Counted from the stretch's first letter, positions 50,200-59,046 are shown. The stretch is 64,000 nt of DNA from Mycobacterium sp. (GCA_025965895.1 JAOPWC010000174.1:1-64000); one strand, 5' to 3'. Notes: generated by a model not told the origin, from the sequence alone. Made by a program: numbers and translations.

Positions 50200-50853
50200 A
50201 TGGTGAAAGTCTTTCTGGTGGACGACCACGAGGTAGTCCGCCGCGGGCTGGTCGACCTCCTTGGCACCGACCCCGAGTTGGAGGTCATTGGCGAGGCGGC
50301 GTCCGTCGCCGAGGCAATGGCCAAGATCCCGGCGTTGAATCCCGACGTCGCAGTGCTCGACGTCCGGCTCCCCGACGGCAACGGGATCGAGCTGTGCCGC
50401 GACCTGCTGTCCCAAATGCCGGGGCTGCGCTGCCTGATGCTCACCTCATTCACCTCCGATGAAGCCATGCTCGATGCGATCCTCGCCGGCGCCAGCGGCT
50501 ACGTCGTCAAAGACATCAAGGGCATGGAATTGGCTCAGGCGATCAAGGACGTCGGGTCCGGCAAATCGCTGCTCGACAACCGCGCGGCCGCCGCGTTGAT
50601 GGCGAAGCTGCGCGGGGCCGTGGACGAACCCGACCCGCTGTCCGGGCTGACAGAGCAGGAACGTGCGTTGCTCGCGCTGCTCGGCGAGGGGTTGACCAAT
50701 AAGCAGATTGCCGCGCGTATGTTCCTCGCTGAAAAGACAGTGAAGAACTACGTTTCCCGGCTGCTGGCCAAGCTCGGCATGGAAAGGCGCACCCAGGCCG
50801 CTGTTTTCGTGTCGAAGCTCGACCGACCGGCGGGCCCGTCCAGCTATTCCTAG
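50200..50853 (+). CDS. devR: Dormancy response regulator DevR/DosR
   Basis: The 217-residue NarL/FixJ-type regulator has a receiver domain (VFLVDDHEVVRRGLVDLL; phospho-Asp54 in VAVLDVRLPDG; GYVVKDIKGMEL) and a LuxR-type C-terminal HTH (LTEQERALLALLGEG, GLTNKQIAARMFLAEKTVKN, YVSRLLAKLGMERRTQAAVF). The sequence is very close to M. tuberculosis DosR over its whole length, and the length is identical. ATG 50200 starts MVKVFLVDDHEV; the in-frame extension upstream is dismissed. The devS gene follows 41 bases after the stop. Binds DosR boxes under hypoxia, NO or CO. A USP gene normally precedes it; here the USP lies after devS. Confidence 0.95.
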   Translation: MVKVFLVDDHEVVRRGLVDLLGTDPELEVIGEAASVAEAMAKIPALNPDVAVLDVRLPDGNGIELCRDLLSQMPGLRCLMLTSFTSDEAMLDAILAGASGYVVKDIKGMELAQAIKDVGSGKSLLDNRAAAALMAKLRGAVDEPDPLSGLTEQERALLALLGEGLTNKQIAARMFLAEKTVKNYVSRLLAKLGMERRTQAAVFVSKLDRPAGPSSYS

Positions 50854-50894
50854 AACCGCTTTACGGCGTCGCTCCGCAATGCCACGATTAGCCT

Positions 50895-52613
50895 GTGACG
50901 GGCGCGGGAGCAAAGAGCGCAAAAGCGCGGGAGAGTCCACTCCGGGACACGTTGTCTCAACTACGCCTTCGCGAGCTGCTGACCGAAGTTCAGGACCGCA
51001 TCGAGCAAATAATGCACGGACGTGACCGGCTCGACGGCCTCGTCGAGGCGATGCTGGTGGTCACCTCGGGCCTTGATCTCAACGTCACGCTGCGCACCAT
51101 CGTGCACACTGCGATCGAGTTGGTCGACGCCCAGTACGGCGCGCTGGGCGTACGGGGAAACGACCACGAGCTTGTCGAGTTCATCTACGAGGGGATCGAC
51201 GAGGAAACCCGCCAGCGGATAGGACGGCTGCCGGAGGGCCGCGGCGTGCTGGGAGTTCTGATCGATGACCCCCAGCCGATCCGGCTCGATAACATCGTCG
51301 AGCACTCGGACTCGGTCGGGTTTCCGCCGCATCACCCTCCGATGCGGACGTTTCTGGGTGTGCCGGTCCGCATCCGTGGCGAGGTCTACGGGAATCTCTA
51401 CCTGACGGACAAGGCGTCCGGTCAGCCATTCAGTGAAGACGACGAGGTGCTCGTCCAGGCGTTGGCCGCAGCCGCAGGTACTGCGATCGACAACGCCCGG
51501 CTCTACGAACAGTCGCAGGCCCGCCAGGCGTGGATCGAGGCGACCCGCGACATCGGAACCGAACTGCTGGCCGGCGCGGACCCCGCCACCGTCTTCCATC
51601 TGATTGCGGCCGAAGCGATGAAGCTGACCAGTGCCGATGTGGTGCTCGTCGCGGTGCCTTTCGACAATGAACTGCCGGTGTCGGAGGTGTCCGAGCTGTT
51701 CATCGTGGAAGCGGCCGGCGCCGCCGGCACGATGGCGGCACAGTCGGTCCCCGTCGCCGGGACGGCCATCGGACAAGCCTTCGTGGAGCGGACCCCGCTG
51801 CGGCTCGACGAGGTCGATCTCGATGTGGCCGCATTGAGCAACCCGGGCCCGGCGCTCGTGCTGCCACTGCGAACCACCGACACGGTGGCCGGTGTGGTGG
51901 TGGCGATGCGACAGAAGGGCGCGCACCCGTTCGGTGACGAGCAACTCGACATGATGGCCGGTTTTGCTGATCAGGCCGCGCTGGCCTGGCAGCAGGCGAC
52001 CACGCAGCGCCGCATGCGTGAACTCGATGTGCTGACCGACCGCGATCGCATCGCTCGGGATCTTCATGACCACGTGATCCAGCGGCTGTTCGGGGTGGGC
52101 CTGGCATTGCAGGGAACGATCCCACGAGCGCGGTCACCACAGGTGCAGCAGCGGTTGATCGAAAGCGTCGACGAGCTTCAGGCGGTCATCCAGGAGATCC
52201 GCACGGCGATCTTCGATCTGCACGGCGCGTCGTCGGGCGTGACCCGGCTACGCCAACGCCTCGACGAGGCTGTCGCACAGTTCGCCGGTTCGCGACTTCG
52301 CACCACGGTGCAGTTCATCGGGCCCCTTTCCGTGGTCGATGCGGCGTTGGCCGATCAGGCCGAAGCTGTGGTGCGGGAGGCGGTGAGCAATGTGGTGAGG
52401 CACGCCGGGGCCACGATGCTGACGGTGAACGTGAAGGTCGAAAACGATCTGACCATTGAGGTGATCGACAACGGCAGCGGCATGCCCGACGAGGTCACCG
52501 CCAGCGGTCTGACCAACCTTCATCAGCGAGCGCAAGCGGTCGGCGGCCGCTTCACTGTCGAGCGTCTGCCCGCCGGCGGCACGCTGCTGCGGTGGTCGGC
52601 GCCGCTGCCCTAG
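50895..52613 (+). CDS. devS: Heme-based redox/oxygen sensor kinase DevS/DosS
   Basis: The 572-residue soluble kinase has two GAF domains (residues ~60-205 and ~225-370). GAF-A binds heme; the axial ligand is His147 in PPHHPPMRTFLGVPV, aligned with His149 of M. tuberculosis DosS. Then the HisKA_3 helix with phospho-acceptor His391 (DRIARDLHDHVIQRLFGVGL) and an HATPase domain (VREAVSNVVRHA, DNGSGMPDEV, ASGLTNLHQRAQ). It reports O2/NO/CO state and phosphorylates DevR. Start GTG 50895 gives the usual N-terminal extension; it follows devR in the same direction. DosT or DosS identity cannot be settled by eye, but no second kinase is nearby. Confidence 0.93.
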   Translation: MTGAGAKSAKARESPLRDTLSQLRLRELLTEVQDRIEQIMHGRDRLDGLVEAMLVVTSGLDLNVTLRTIVHTAIELVDAQYGALGVRGNDHELVEFIYEGIDEETRQRIGRLPEGRGVLGVLIDDPQPIRLDNIVEHSDSVGFPPHHPPMRTFLGVPVRIRGEVYGNLYLTDKASGQPFSEDDEVLVQALAAAAGTAIDNARLYEQSQARQAWIEATRDIGTELLAGADPATVFHLIAAEAMKLTSADVVLVAVPFDNELPVSEVSELFIVEAAGAAGTMAAQSVPVAGTAIGQAFVERTPLRLDEVDLDVAALSNPGPALVLPLRTTDTVAGVVVAMRQKGAHPFGDEQLDMMAGFADQAALAWQQATTQRRMRELDVLTDRDRIARDLHDHVIQRLFGVGLALQGTIPRARSPQVQQRLIESVDELQAVIQEIRTAIFDLHGASSGVTRLRQRLDEAVAQFAGSRLRTTVQFIGPLSVVDAALADQAEAVVREAVSNVVRHAGATMLTVNVKVENDLTIEVIDNGSGMPDEVTASGLTNLHQRAQAVGGRFTVERLPAGGTLLRWSAPLP

Positions 52614-52635
52614 GCGCCACCGACCGCTCCCGCGA

Positions 52636-52649
52636 GGGTCGAAAGACCC
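52636..52649. promoter_or_regulatory. Perfect GGGTC-GAAA-GACCC dyad, DosR-box-like
   Basis: Twenty-three bases after the devS stop and ~130 bases before the USP start lies GGGTCGAAAGACCC, five-base arms with a four-base centre, the spacing of DosR boxes (GGGAC-4-GTCCC). It may place the USP gene in the DevR regulon. Confidence 0.45.
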
Positions 52650-52776
52650 CGGCGAACATGGCCTGTGGTCGGTTATCTCGCTGGCCAACGCCTCCTGTCC
52701 GGTGGATGCGCGCGCTATACCGTCGAGTCCTGGAGGCGGTCGGGCTGCGAGCCGCATTGGCATTACGGAGGCAACG

Positions 52777-53625
52777 GTGACCGATCCCCGATCGACCTCG
52801 TCGGTGGTAGTGGGCATCGACGGTTCGCCGGCCGCCGTCGAGGCCGCCCGATGGGCCGTCGACGAGGCCGCCGACCGCGATCTGCCGCTGCGTCTCGTCT
52901 ACGTGATCGACGAAAAATCAAGCGACATGATCATCAAACGTCAGTACGCCGAATCCGCGTTGCGGGCCGCAACCCGCGCTGTGCATGCGGCGGGCAAACC
53001 GGTGCGAATCGAAACCTCGATGCCCTACGGCGACGTCGACGAGGTGTTGACCGTGGAGTCGCGTGCCGCAGTTCTGCTCTGCGTCGGATCCGTCGGCATC
53101 GGGCGCCTTGCGTGGACACTGCTCGGCTCCACTGCCGCCGGCGTTGCCGAGAGCGTCTCCTGCCCCGTGGCCATCGTTCGCCGCACTGGCGAGAACCAAC
53201 GGGCACCGCGGGCGATCGCCGTCGCCGTAGAGAGTTCGGCGGGCAGTGACGCCGCGATCGACCTGGCGATGCGGGAGGCGAGTCTGCGCCATGCAACCGT
53301 GCTCGCCGTCGGATTATGGAGTGCCGCAGACCCGAACATGAACTGCGGCGATCTCGACCGGCGCATGGAGCACTGGCGCGCCGATTACCCCGGCGTGCCG
53401 GTGCACGTCGCGTTCGCCCGTGACACGCTCGCCGGCTTCCTGATCCACTCCGGCGATCCGGTTCAGCTCGCCGTCATCTCAACCGACGCCGATGCCTTCG
53501 ATCGGGTGGGCCCGGTCGTCGAGCGTGTGATCCACCACGCCCGGTGCTCGGTCCTGATGGCTCCGCAGCCGATCAGTCAGCTGATCGCGGCAAGGACCGG
53601 TTCCACGTCTTCCATCGTGGTGTAA
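52777..53625 (+). CDS. Universal stress protein, tandem USP domains
   Basis: The 282-residue protein has two UspA domains (residues ~8-150 and ~155-280). The first retains VVVGIDGSPAAVEAARWA and the ATP-binding GSTAAGVAESVSCPVAIVR. The second is more diverged. Start is GTG 52777, preceded by ACGGAGG at good spacing; a longer frame is open upstream. USP genes are part of the DosR dormancy regulon in mycobacteria (Rv3134c precedes devR there). Here it follows devRS, with a DosR-like dyad upstream. The last ~16 codons overlap, antisense, the remains of an aminotransferase gene, so the C-terminus (GSTSSIVV) may be a neo-sequence. Confidence 0.85.
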   Translation: MTDPRSTSSVVVGIDGSPAAVEAARWAVDEAADRDLPLRLVYVIDEKSSDMIIKRQYAESALRAATRAVHAAGKPVRIETSMPYGDVDEVLTVESRAAVLLCVGSVGIGRLAWTLLGSTAAGVAESVSCPVAIVRRTGENQRAPRAIAVAVESSAGSDAAIDLAMREASLRHATVLAVGLWSAADPNMNCGDLDRRMEHWRADYPGVPVHVAFARDTLAGFLIHSGDPVQLAVISTDADAFDRVGPVVERVIHHARCSVLMAPQPISQLIAARTGSTSSIVV

Positions 53626-53874
53626 AGCGTGGTGTAAAGGTGGAATGACAAGCGCGTTCGACCGGCTCGGCTGCTTGCCACCACCCCGGCGTCGGCCAGA
53701 CGCCGCCCCGCATCAGCAGATCTTCGCCCTGCACTTCGGTCACCGTCACACCGCTGCGCCTGTGCCGCAAAAGGAAACGTGGGCCGCCACGTCAGCGGCA
53801 CGCACCGGTGGCACCCCGATGCTGGCGGTGTTCAGATAACCCGCGCGAATATCGAATCGCTCACCAATCGCCAT
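53577..53874 (-). pseudogene. Class V aminotransferase reduced to both ends
   Basis: On the minus strand an N-terminus MAIGERFDIRAGYLNTASIG is followed by PPVRAADVAAHVSF, the usual start of a PLP-dependent class V aminotransferase (EgtE-/cysteine-desulfurase-like, 370-390 residues). In the next frame comes a C-terminus LADAGVVASSRAGRTRLSFH, LYTT and EDVEPVLAAIS, with a small duplicated ACACCACG-type repeat in it. About 300 codons between are gone, including the PLP-lysine region. The gene is 298 bases against ~1,150. The stop overlaps the USP 3' end, which is open in antisense. Confidence 0.65.
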
Positions 53875-54046
53875 CCGCGCATGGCGAGACTAGCGTCGCA
53901 CCCTCGCCTGCCGTCCTCCGCCGCGGCTCCGACGTCATCGCCATCCGCGACGCGGTTCGGCTGCCCGGCCATCGGGTGAGGCATTCATGCGCAGACCTTG
54001 CCCGGACGCGCCCGGAGAAGCGGATCGGCGACTGTAGGATGCGCGC

Positions 54047-55441
54047 ATGGCGTTAGCCGACGGCCAGGTTTTCGCTGGATACACCATCGTTAGACACCTG
54101 GGCTCGGGCGGGATGGGCGACATCTACCTGGCCCAGCACCCGCGGTTGCCGCGTCGTGACGTCCTGAAGGTGCTCCCGATCGAGGTGACCAACGACAGCG
54201 AGTACCGGGAACGGTTCAACCGCGAAGCGGACATCGCAGCGTCGCTGTGGCATCCGCACATCGTCACCATCCACGACCGAGGCGAGTTCGACGGGCAACT
54301 GTGGATCTCGATGGACTTTGTCGACGGCACCGACGCCGCACGTCTGCTGCAGGAGCGGTACCCCAACGGCATGCCGCCCGACGAGGTGATCCGCATCGTG
54401 ACCGCGGTCGCCGATGCGCTCGACTACGCTCACCAACGCCAGCTGCTCCACCGCGACGTCAAGCCCTCCAACATACTTCTGGCACAACCCGACTCAGGAC
54501 ATGAGCGGGTCATGCTGGCCGATTTTGGCATTGCCCGCTGGGTCGACGACGCCAGCGGGTTGACCGCGACGAACATGACCGTCGGCACGGTAGCCTATGC
54601 CGCACCAGAACAGTTGATGGGCAAAGATATCGACGGCAAAGCTGACCAATATGCGTTGGCCGCCACGGCTTTTCACTTGCTGACCGGCTCGCCGCTGTTC
54701 CAGAACTCCAATCCGGCCGTCGTGATCAGCCAGCACCTGAGCTCGGCGCCGCCCGCGATCGGCTCCCGGCGCCCCGAGTTGTCCGAATTGGGTCCGGTGT
54801 TCTCCAAGGCGCTGGCCAAAGCACCCGCGGAACGCTACGACCGCTGCCTCGACTTCGCTCATGCGCTCGAGCATCGGATCGGCACCCCCGCCGACGAACT
54901 CGGCGCGACCCAGTCGACGGTCGCCTCGCCGGTCACGGCCGGCCCGAGACATCACAAGTCGGCGTCCCGGGTGCGGCCGGGCATCGCCGTTGCGGTCGTC
55001 CTCGCGGTGCTGCTGATCGCAGCCTCGGCCGTGGCGGTCTTGCTGTTCAGGCAAGACAACCACCATGCGCGCGCGGCAGCCCCCAAACCGTCAGCAGCAC
55101 CGCCGCCCGCGCCGAGTCTGACCGCACCGCCGCCGCAGCCGACGCCCGTCCTGCCGGTGGTGGCGATCGGCGCCCAGTGCGCAACCCTCGGCGCAGCCGG
55201 AGTAACCCAAACCGGTGTGCCCGCATACTGCTCGCACCTGGCGAGTACCGGCGCGATCATCTGGTCGCTGTATCCGGGCGACGTCTCCAGCCCGACGGTC
55301 ACTCCGGACCCGACCGACCAGATGTTTCCACCCCAACTGGAAACCCCGCTCGGGGTGTGCATGGAACAGACACACCAGAGCAGGTTCCAGTGCCTCCAGG
55401 ACATCCGGCGCAGCAACGCCACGGGGTTGCCGACACCGTAA
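54047..55441 (+). CDS. Transmembrane Ser/Thr protein kinase (PknF/PknJ-like)
   Basis: A 464-residue Hanks-type kinase. Kinase domain at residues ~8-275: glycine loop LGSGGMGDIYLA, catalytic Lys in DVLKVLP, HRDVKPSN loop, ADFGIARW (DFG) and APEQLMG. A basic juxtamembrane linker precedes one transmembrane helix (~307-328, GIAVAVVLAVLLIAASAVAVL) and a proline-rich, Cys-containing extracellular domain of ~110 residues with four cysteines (CATLGAAG, YCSHLASTG, VCMEQT, RFQCLQD). The sensor domain is not recognised. It may respond to envelope signals, phosphorylating unknown partners. Its stop is 4 bases from the convergent LtrA stop. Confidence 0.9.
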   Translation: MALADGQVFAGYTIVRHLGSGGMGDIYLAQHPRLPRRDVLKVLPIEVTNDSEYRERFNREADIAASLWHPHIVTIHDRGEFDGQLWISMDFVDGTDAARLLQERYPNGMPPDEVIRIVTAVADALDYAHQRQLLHRDVKPSNILLAQPDSGHERVMLADFGIARWVDDASGLTATNMTVGTVAYAAPEQLMGKDIDGKADQYALAATAFHLLTGSPLFQNSNPAVVISQHLSSAPPAIGSRRPELSELGPVFSKALAKAPAERYDRCLDFAHALEHRIGTPADELGATQSTVASPVTAGPRHHKSASRVRPGIAVAVVLAVLLIAASAVAVLLFRQDNHHARAAAPKPSAAPPPAPSLTAPPPQPTPVLPVVAIGAQCATLGAAGVTQTGVPAYCSHLASTGAIIWSLYPGDVSSPTVTPDPTDQMFPPQLETPLGVCMEQTHQSRFQCLQDIRRSNATGLPTP

Positions 55442-55444
55442 CGT

Positions 55445-56722
55445 CTACTCCACCAGGCTGCGCGTGATGGCGTCGGCGGCGTGCCGATGGCCCAACAGCT
55501 CAAAGCCGACGACGGTGACCACCGGCGCGAGCATCACGATCAGCAGACACACCGCCATCGAGAGTCCGGCTGCCGCGAGCGCGACAGACGCGACCAGGAC
55601 GATCGCGGTCATCGCGACCAGAACCGCGTGGAACGCATCCCATGTACGCACCAACAGGATGTAGAGCAGGTAGACCCAGCAGATGTAGACGGCGACCGGG
55701 AGCGCGACGGACAGCACCGTGCCGACCGACCCCAGCGACGACCGGTGCTCGATATAGGACGCGGCGGCGTCCAGGCCGGCACCGGTGGCGACGATCGAGC
55801 CGTACAGGACGATATGCAGGTAGCCGAATCTGAAGGACCGCTCCCGGTGCACATGCAGCAGCTCCGAGGCGGGCACGATGTAATAAATCCACCACATGCC
55901 GAACGTCAGGCCGGTTCCCGCGATGGCGACCAGCGCCGCGTTGACGGTCCAGCCCTGCTGGCGTACCACCGCGGACAGCGACGCCACCGTCCCCACCACG
56001 CCCTCACCCAGCGCGATGATGGTCAGAAGCCCATAGCGTTCGGCGATGTGGTGTGCATGCCACGGCGTGCCGCCCATGCGGGACTCGCCCAGCCACGGGC
56101 CGATCAGCTCCACCACAATTATCACCGCGACGAGTGCGAACGTCACCGGGACGGATGTGTGCGCGATGATCACGCCTATCCACCCGATCTGCGCGACGGT
56201 GATCGTCACCGCATACGTGAGGCACGCCGAGCGCCGGTTCGGATCCTGCCTCGCTGCGCGCAGCCACTGCGCCACCATCGCGATCCGCATCACGATGTAT
56301 CCGGCCACCATCACCTGGTTGTCGACGTGTTCGCCTTCCTCGATCGAGGCGAACATCCGGGGGATGCCGAGCGCGAGGATGATGACGCCCACCATCTGGA
56401 CCATCGTGGTCAGCCGATAGACCCAGTCATCGGTGTCGTAGGCCGAGGCGAACCAGCTGAAGTTGATCCAGGCCCAGCAGACCGAGAACGTCGCGAACAC
56501 GAAGCCCGCGAGCCCGGCGCCGACATGGTTGATCGTGAGCGCGTGGGCGAATTCCGATGCGGCGACGCCGAACGCGACGACGAACGTCAGGTCGAACAGC
56601 AACTCGAGCGGCGTCGCCACGCGATGGCGTTCATATGGGTCCCGCCCGGACATCCGGCGAAGCCGATGCGCCGCTGCGCCGGCGTGCGGCCCCTGCGGTT
56701 CACCCCCACTCACGCCGGCCAT
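55445..56722 (-). CDS. Low-temperature-requirement A (LtrA)-family membrane protein
   Basis: A 425-residue hydrophobic protein with about ten to twelve membrane segments. The diagnostic opening is ATPLELLFDLTFVVAFGVA with the following AWINFSWFASAYDTDDW, a match to LtrA. Basic and acidic residues (RDPYERHR) precede the first helix. The family is of unknown biochemical role; named from Listeria low-temperature requirement. Start: ATG 56722 is used, but a downstream in-frame ATG (56653, MSGRDPYERHR) fits relatives better and lacks a good ribosome-binding site either way. It is convergent with the kinase. Confidence 0.82.
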   Translation of the reverse strand: MAGVSGGEPQGPHAGAAAHRLRRMSGRDPYERHRVATPLELLFDLTFVVAFGVAASEFAHALTINHVGAGLAGFVFATFSVCWAWINFSWFASAYDTDDWVYRLTTMVQMVGVIILALGIPRMFASIEEGEHVDNQVMVAGYIVMRIAMVAQWLRAARQDPNRRSACLTYAVTITVAQIGWIGVIIAHTSVPVTFALVAVIIVVELIGPWLGESRMGGTPWHAHHIAERYGLLTIIALGEGVVGTVASLSAVVRQQGWTVNAALVAIAGTGLTFGMWWIYYIVPASELLHVHRERSFRFGYLHIVLYGSIVATGAGLDAAASYIEHRSSLGSVGTVLSVALPVAVYICWVYLLYILLVRTWDAFHAVLVAMTAIVLVASVALAAAGLSMAVCLLIVMLAPVVTVVGFELLGHRHAADAITRSLVE

Positions 56723-56859
56723 CCTCTCGCGCCGGCAGACCGGGCGCTAGCCAGGGGTGCGCTGCGCCGGCCGCGCTCAGATCAGGCCCGAGCTGTCGCC
56801 GCAGCAGCGCCTGCCGCGGTGCCGACGGCGCAGCTGGTCCCGCTACTGCTCGACCATCT

Positions 56860-57010
56860 CCGCGTTGTAGTCGGCGGTCAGCGCCGCCTCTCGCGGTCCG
56901 CCGTCCGGCATCGGCAGCCACCCGACGCATCGTCAGTGCGTGCCCGGCCCCGTCGATCAGCGTCAGGCATCCACCGGTAAGCTCGGCCAGCCGTTGTCCA
57001 ATGCGACTGG
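56860..57010 (-). pseudogene. Remnant of alpha/beta-hydrolase-like C-terminus
   Basis: A minus-strand frame reads RIGQRLAELTGGCLTLIDGA then GHALTMR, the signature of an alpha/beta-hydrolase C-terminus (the catalytic His in GAGHA). It is followed in a neighbouring frame by PREAALTADYNAEMVEQ and a stop. Nothing upstream on this strand continues the protein. This is probably debris of a lost gene, adjoining the LuxR fragment on the other strand. Confidence 0.35.
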
Positions 57011-57243
57011 GGCGCAACCGGTCGGCGACCGGCGAACACGTCAGCCGCGGCAGCACGGGTCATCTCGGGCAGCTGACCTCGCAGGAGACCCGGATCGCGC
57101 GGATGGTTGCGCACGGCAAGACGACCAAAGAGACTGCGGCAGCGCTGTTTTTGAGCCCCAAGACGGTGGAGTACCACCTGCGCCAGGTCTACCAGAAGCT
57201 GGGAATCCGGTCGCGAAGCGAGCTCACCGGCGCAATCCGTTAG
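57010..57243 (+). pseudogene. LuxR-family regulator, C-terminal HTH fragment
   Basis: The plus-strand frame ends with a recognisable LuxR-type DNA-binding domain: LTSQETRIARMVAHGKTTKE, then AAALFLSPKTVEYHLRQVYQ and KLGIRSRSELTGAI to a TAG at 57241-57243. Upstream the frame is open but with no coherent ATPase or receiver; an in-phase ATGEHVSRGST stretch is consistent with the linker of a large LuxR protein. No good start precedes the HTH. It is a truncated gene, with the break near 57010. Confidence 0.55.
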
Positions 57244-57329
57244 CTTGCCGCCGACGAACCGCCAAGACTGTCACTCGCGCGTTCGCTCCTCGCACTTTTC
57301 CGCGCGCAATACGGATTCGCGCCGAAGAA

Positions 57330-57788
57330 TCAGCCGCCGAGCGCGGCGACCAGAGCCTTTATTCTGGCTGCCTCGTCCTCGGTTGGCGTCTCGCCTGCTT
57401 CCACCGCGTCGAGGAAGTCGGCGTCAAGCCCAGCGCCGTTCGCCGTTTCATGCGCGGACAGTTTCGCGCGCCGGCGGGCGACATACAGCTGCTGCCCCAG
57501 CGAGGATCCCGGTGCGGCGGCAACTCTTTCCATCAGGTCGTCGTAGCAGCTGCGAACTCCGCTCAACGCGACGATCACCGACGGCGTTGCCCTTCCACGA
57601 CCGGCGGCTTCCGTCAACGACGTCTGCAGCTTGCGCAAACCGACCAGAATCACCGCCGCGCGCTGAGGGAACTCCGAGTCCTCGGAGTCGGGCAAAGCCT
57701 CGATCGCGGCGGTATACATGTGCATTCCCGCCTCGGCCAGGCCGACGATTACCGGTGCTTCACCGTCGTCGGGCAAGGGTTCAGCCAT
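57330..57788 (-). CDS. XRE-type helix-turn-helix small regulator, unknown target
   Basis: The 152-residue protein has an acidic, helical N-terminal half (residues 1-~95) and a C-terminal HTH_3-like domain: LGQQLYVARRRAKLSAHETA, then FLDAVEAGETPTEDEAARI. Similar two-part proteins occur in mycobacteria with no known function. The start MAEPLPDD at 57788 lacks a strong ribosome-binding site. It is flanked by relics on one side and by the DUF1345 gene (divergent) on the other. Operator unknown. Confidence 0.65.
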   Translation of the reverse strand: MAEPLPDDGEAPVIVGLAEAGMHMYTAAIEALPDSEDSEFPQRAAVILVGLRKLQTSLTEAAGRGRATPSVIVALSGVRSCYDDLMERVAAAPGSSLGQQLYVARRRAKLSAHETANGAGLDADFLDAVEAGETPTEDEAARIKALVAALGG

Positions 57789-57948
57789 GATATGACTCCA
57801 ACTGTGGGAGAATTCGGCGCCGCCGACACGCTAGCGTTTTTGCGCCGCTGATTCAAGGGTTGGTGCCGCTCAGATCGCGCTGCCCAGAGGCCCTTTGATC
57901 CGGCGTGGCGGTGAGCCTATAACGGGGGCTCGATGCTTAACTCAGCGG

Positions 57949-58608
57949 GTGCGCTCCCCCGGAGTTCTGGGCCGCGAGGGCCCGGTCGCGGTCCGGGTTG
58001 CTGTTGCCGTGCCGGTCGGTGCTGCGACCGCGGTCGTTGTCGGTGAGCTCGTCAAATGGCGGTACGCACCTGCTGCGGGGTGGGTCGCGGCGGCCGGGTT
58101 GTGGCTGGCGTGGACATGGGTGGTGGTCCGCCCCTTGGACGGGCAGGCGACCGCGTCGCATGCGACGCGGGAAGATCCGACGCGGAGGATGGCTCACCTC
58201 CTGGTTCTCGCGGCGAGCATCGCGAGCCTGGCCGGTGTCGGCTATCTGCTGATCGCGGGTCTGGGCAAGGGCGCCGAGGCGGTCGCCTCGGCTCTGATCG
58301 GCGTCGCCAGCGTGGCGGCGGCATGGTTTGCCGTACACACCGTGTTCACGCTGCGTTACGCCCGGTTGTTCTACCTGGATCCCGTCGGGGGTATCGAATT
58401 CCATCAGCAGGTGCCCCCGACATACGTTGATTTCGCGTACGTCGCGTTCACGATCGGCATGACGTATCAGGTGTCCGACACCGATTTGAAAAGGCCGACC
58501 ATCCGCGCCACCGCGTTGGGCCAGGCACTGGTGTCGTACATGCTCGGCGCAGTGGTGCTGGCTATTGCAGTGAACCTCGTTGCGGGGCTGAGTCATTCCG
58601 GCGGCTAG
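57949..58608 (+). CDS. DUF1345 membrane protein
   Basis: About 219 residues with five to six hydrophobic segments and the DUF1345 core RYARLFYLDPVGGIEFHQ plus PPTYVDFAYVAFTIGMTYQV, YQVSDTDLKRPTIRATAL and SYMLGAVVLAIAVN. The family is a membrane protein of unknown activity. The start is uncertain: an open frame begins at TTG 57895, but GTG 57949 precedes the first hydrophobic helix and gives the family's usual length. It is followed by a convergent SRPBCC gene. Confidence 0.7.
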   Translation: MRSPGVLGREGPVAVRVAVAVPVGAATAVVVGELVKWRYAPAAGWVAAAGLWLAWTWVVVRPLDGQATASHATREDPTRRMAHLLVLAASIASLAGVGYLLIAGLGKGAEAVASALIGVASVAAAWFAVHTVFTLRYARLFYLDPVGGIEFHQQVPPTYVDFAYVAFTIGMTYQVSDTDLKRPTIRATALGQALVSYMLGAVVLAIAVNLVAGLSHSGG

Positions 58609-58619
58609 CGATCGCCTGA

Positions 58620-58973
58620 TCAGCCCTCGGCCTGCCACCGGATGAACTCCAAGTTGGCTTGCATGTTGCGCTGCCACTCGGATAGCCGCCGGGCCACGAT
58701 CCGTGCCTCCTTGCCGGGGGACGCCGCGATGGCAACGCTCAAGCCGGACGGCGCCGGCCCCATCCTGGCCCACTGCCGGATCAGCACGCCTTCACTGGCG
58801 GGTTCGACCTCGAAGGCCCACGTTGCGCTGACGCCGTTCGTGCCGACGACGTTCCACACCCACCGGCGTTCGTTTTCCACCTCGGCGACCAGTTCCCACG
58901 CGGTGCCGACATCGCAGCGCACCCGCTGCGTTACTTCTATCGTGGGCTGATCGCGATAACGCACCGCCGGCAC
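58620..58973 (-). CDS. SRPBCC-family protein, probably internally shortened
   Basis: The 117-residue protein looks like a polyketide-cyclase/START-type (SRPBCC) fold: TIEVTQRVRCDVGTAWELVA at the N-terminus, then ENERRWVWNVVGTNGV, ATWAFEVEPASEGVLIRQWA and the C-terminal helix WQRNMQANLEFIRW. Members are usually about 145-160 residues; the stretch between the first helix and WVW (normally ~40 residues with two strands) is missing. The join is in frame, so it is either a short-form protein or an in-frame deletion product. Ligand unknown. It is convergent with the DUF1345 gene. Confidence 0.55.
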   Translation of the reverse strand: MPAVRYRDQPTIEVTQRVRCDVGTAWELVAEVENERRWVWNVVGTNGVSATWAFEVEPASEGVLIRQWARMGPAPSGLSVAIAASPGKEARIVARRLSEWQRNMQANLEFIRWQAEG

Positions 58974-59046
58974 CTCTCTCGGCCGTTTGCCGACAACCGT
59001 ACCGGCACCCGCGGGAAAAGCAGAGACGTGAAAACGAGGCCCAACA

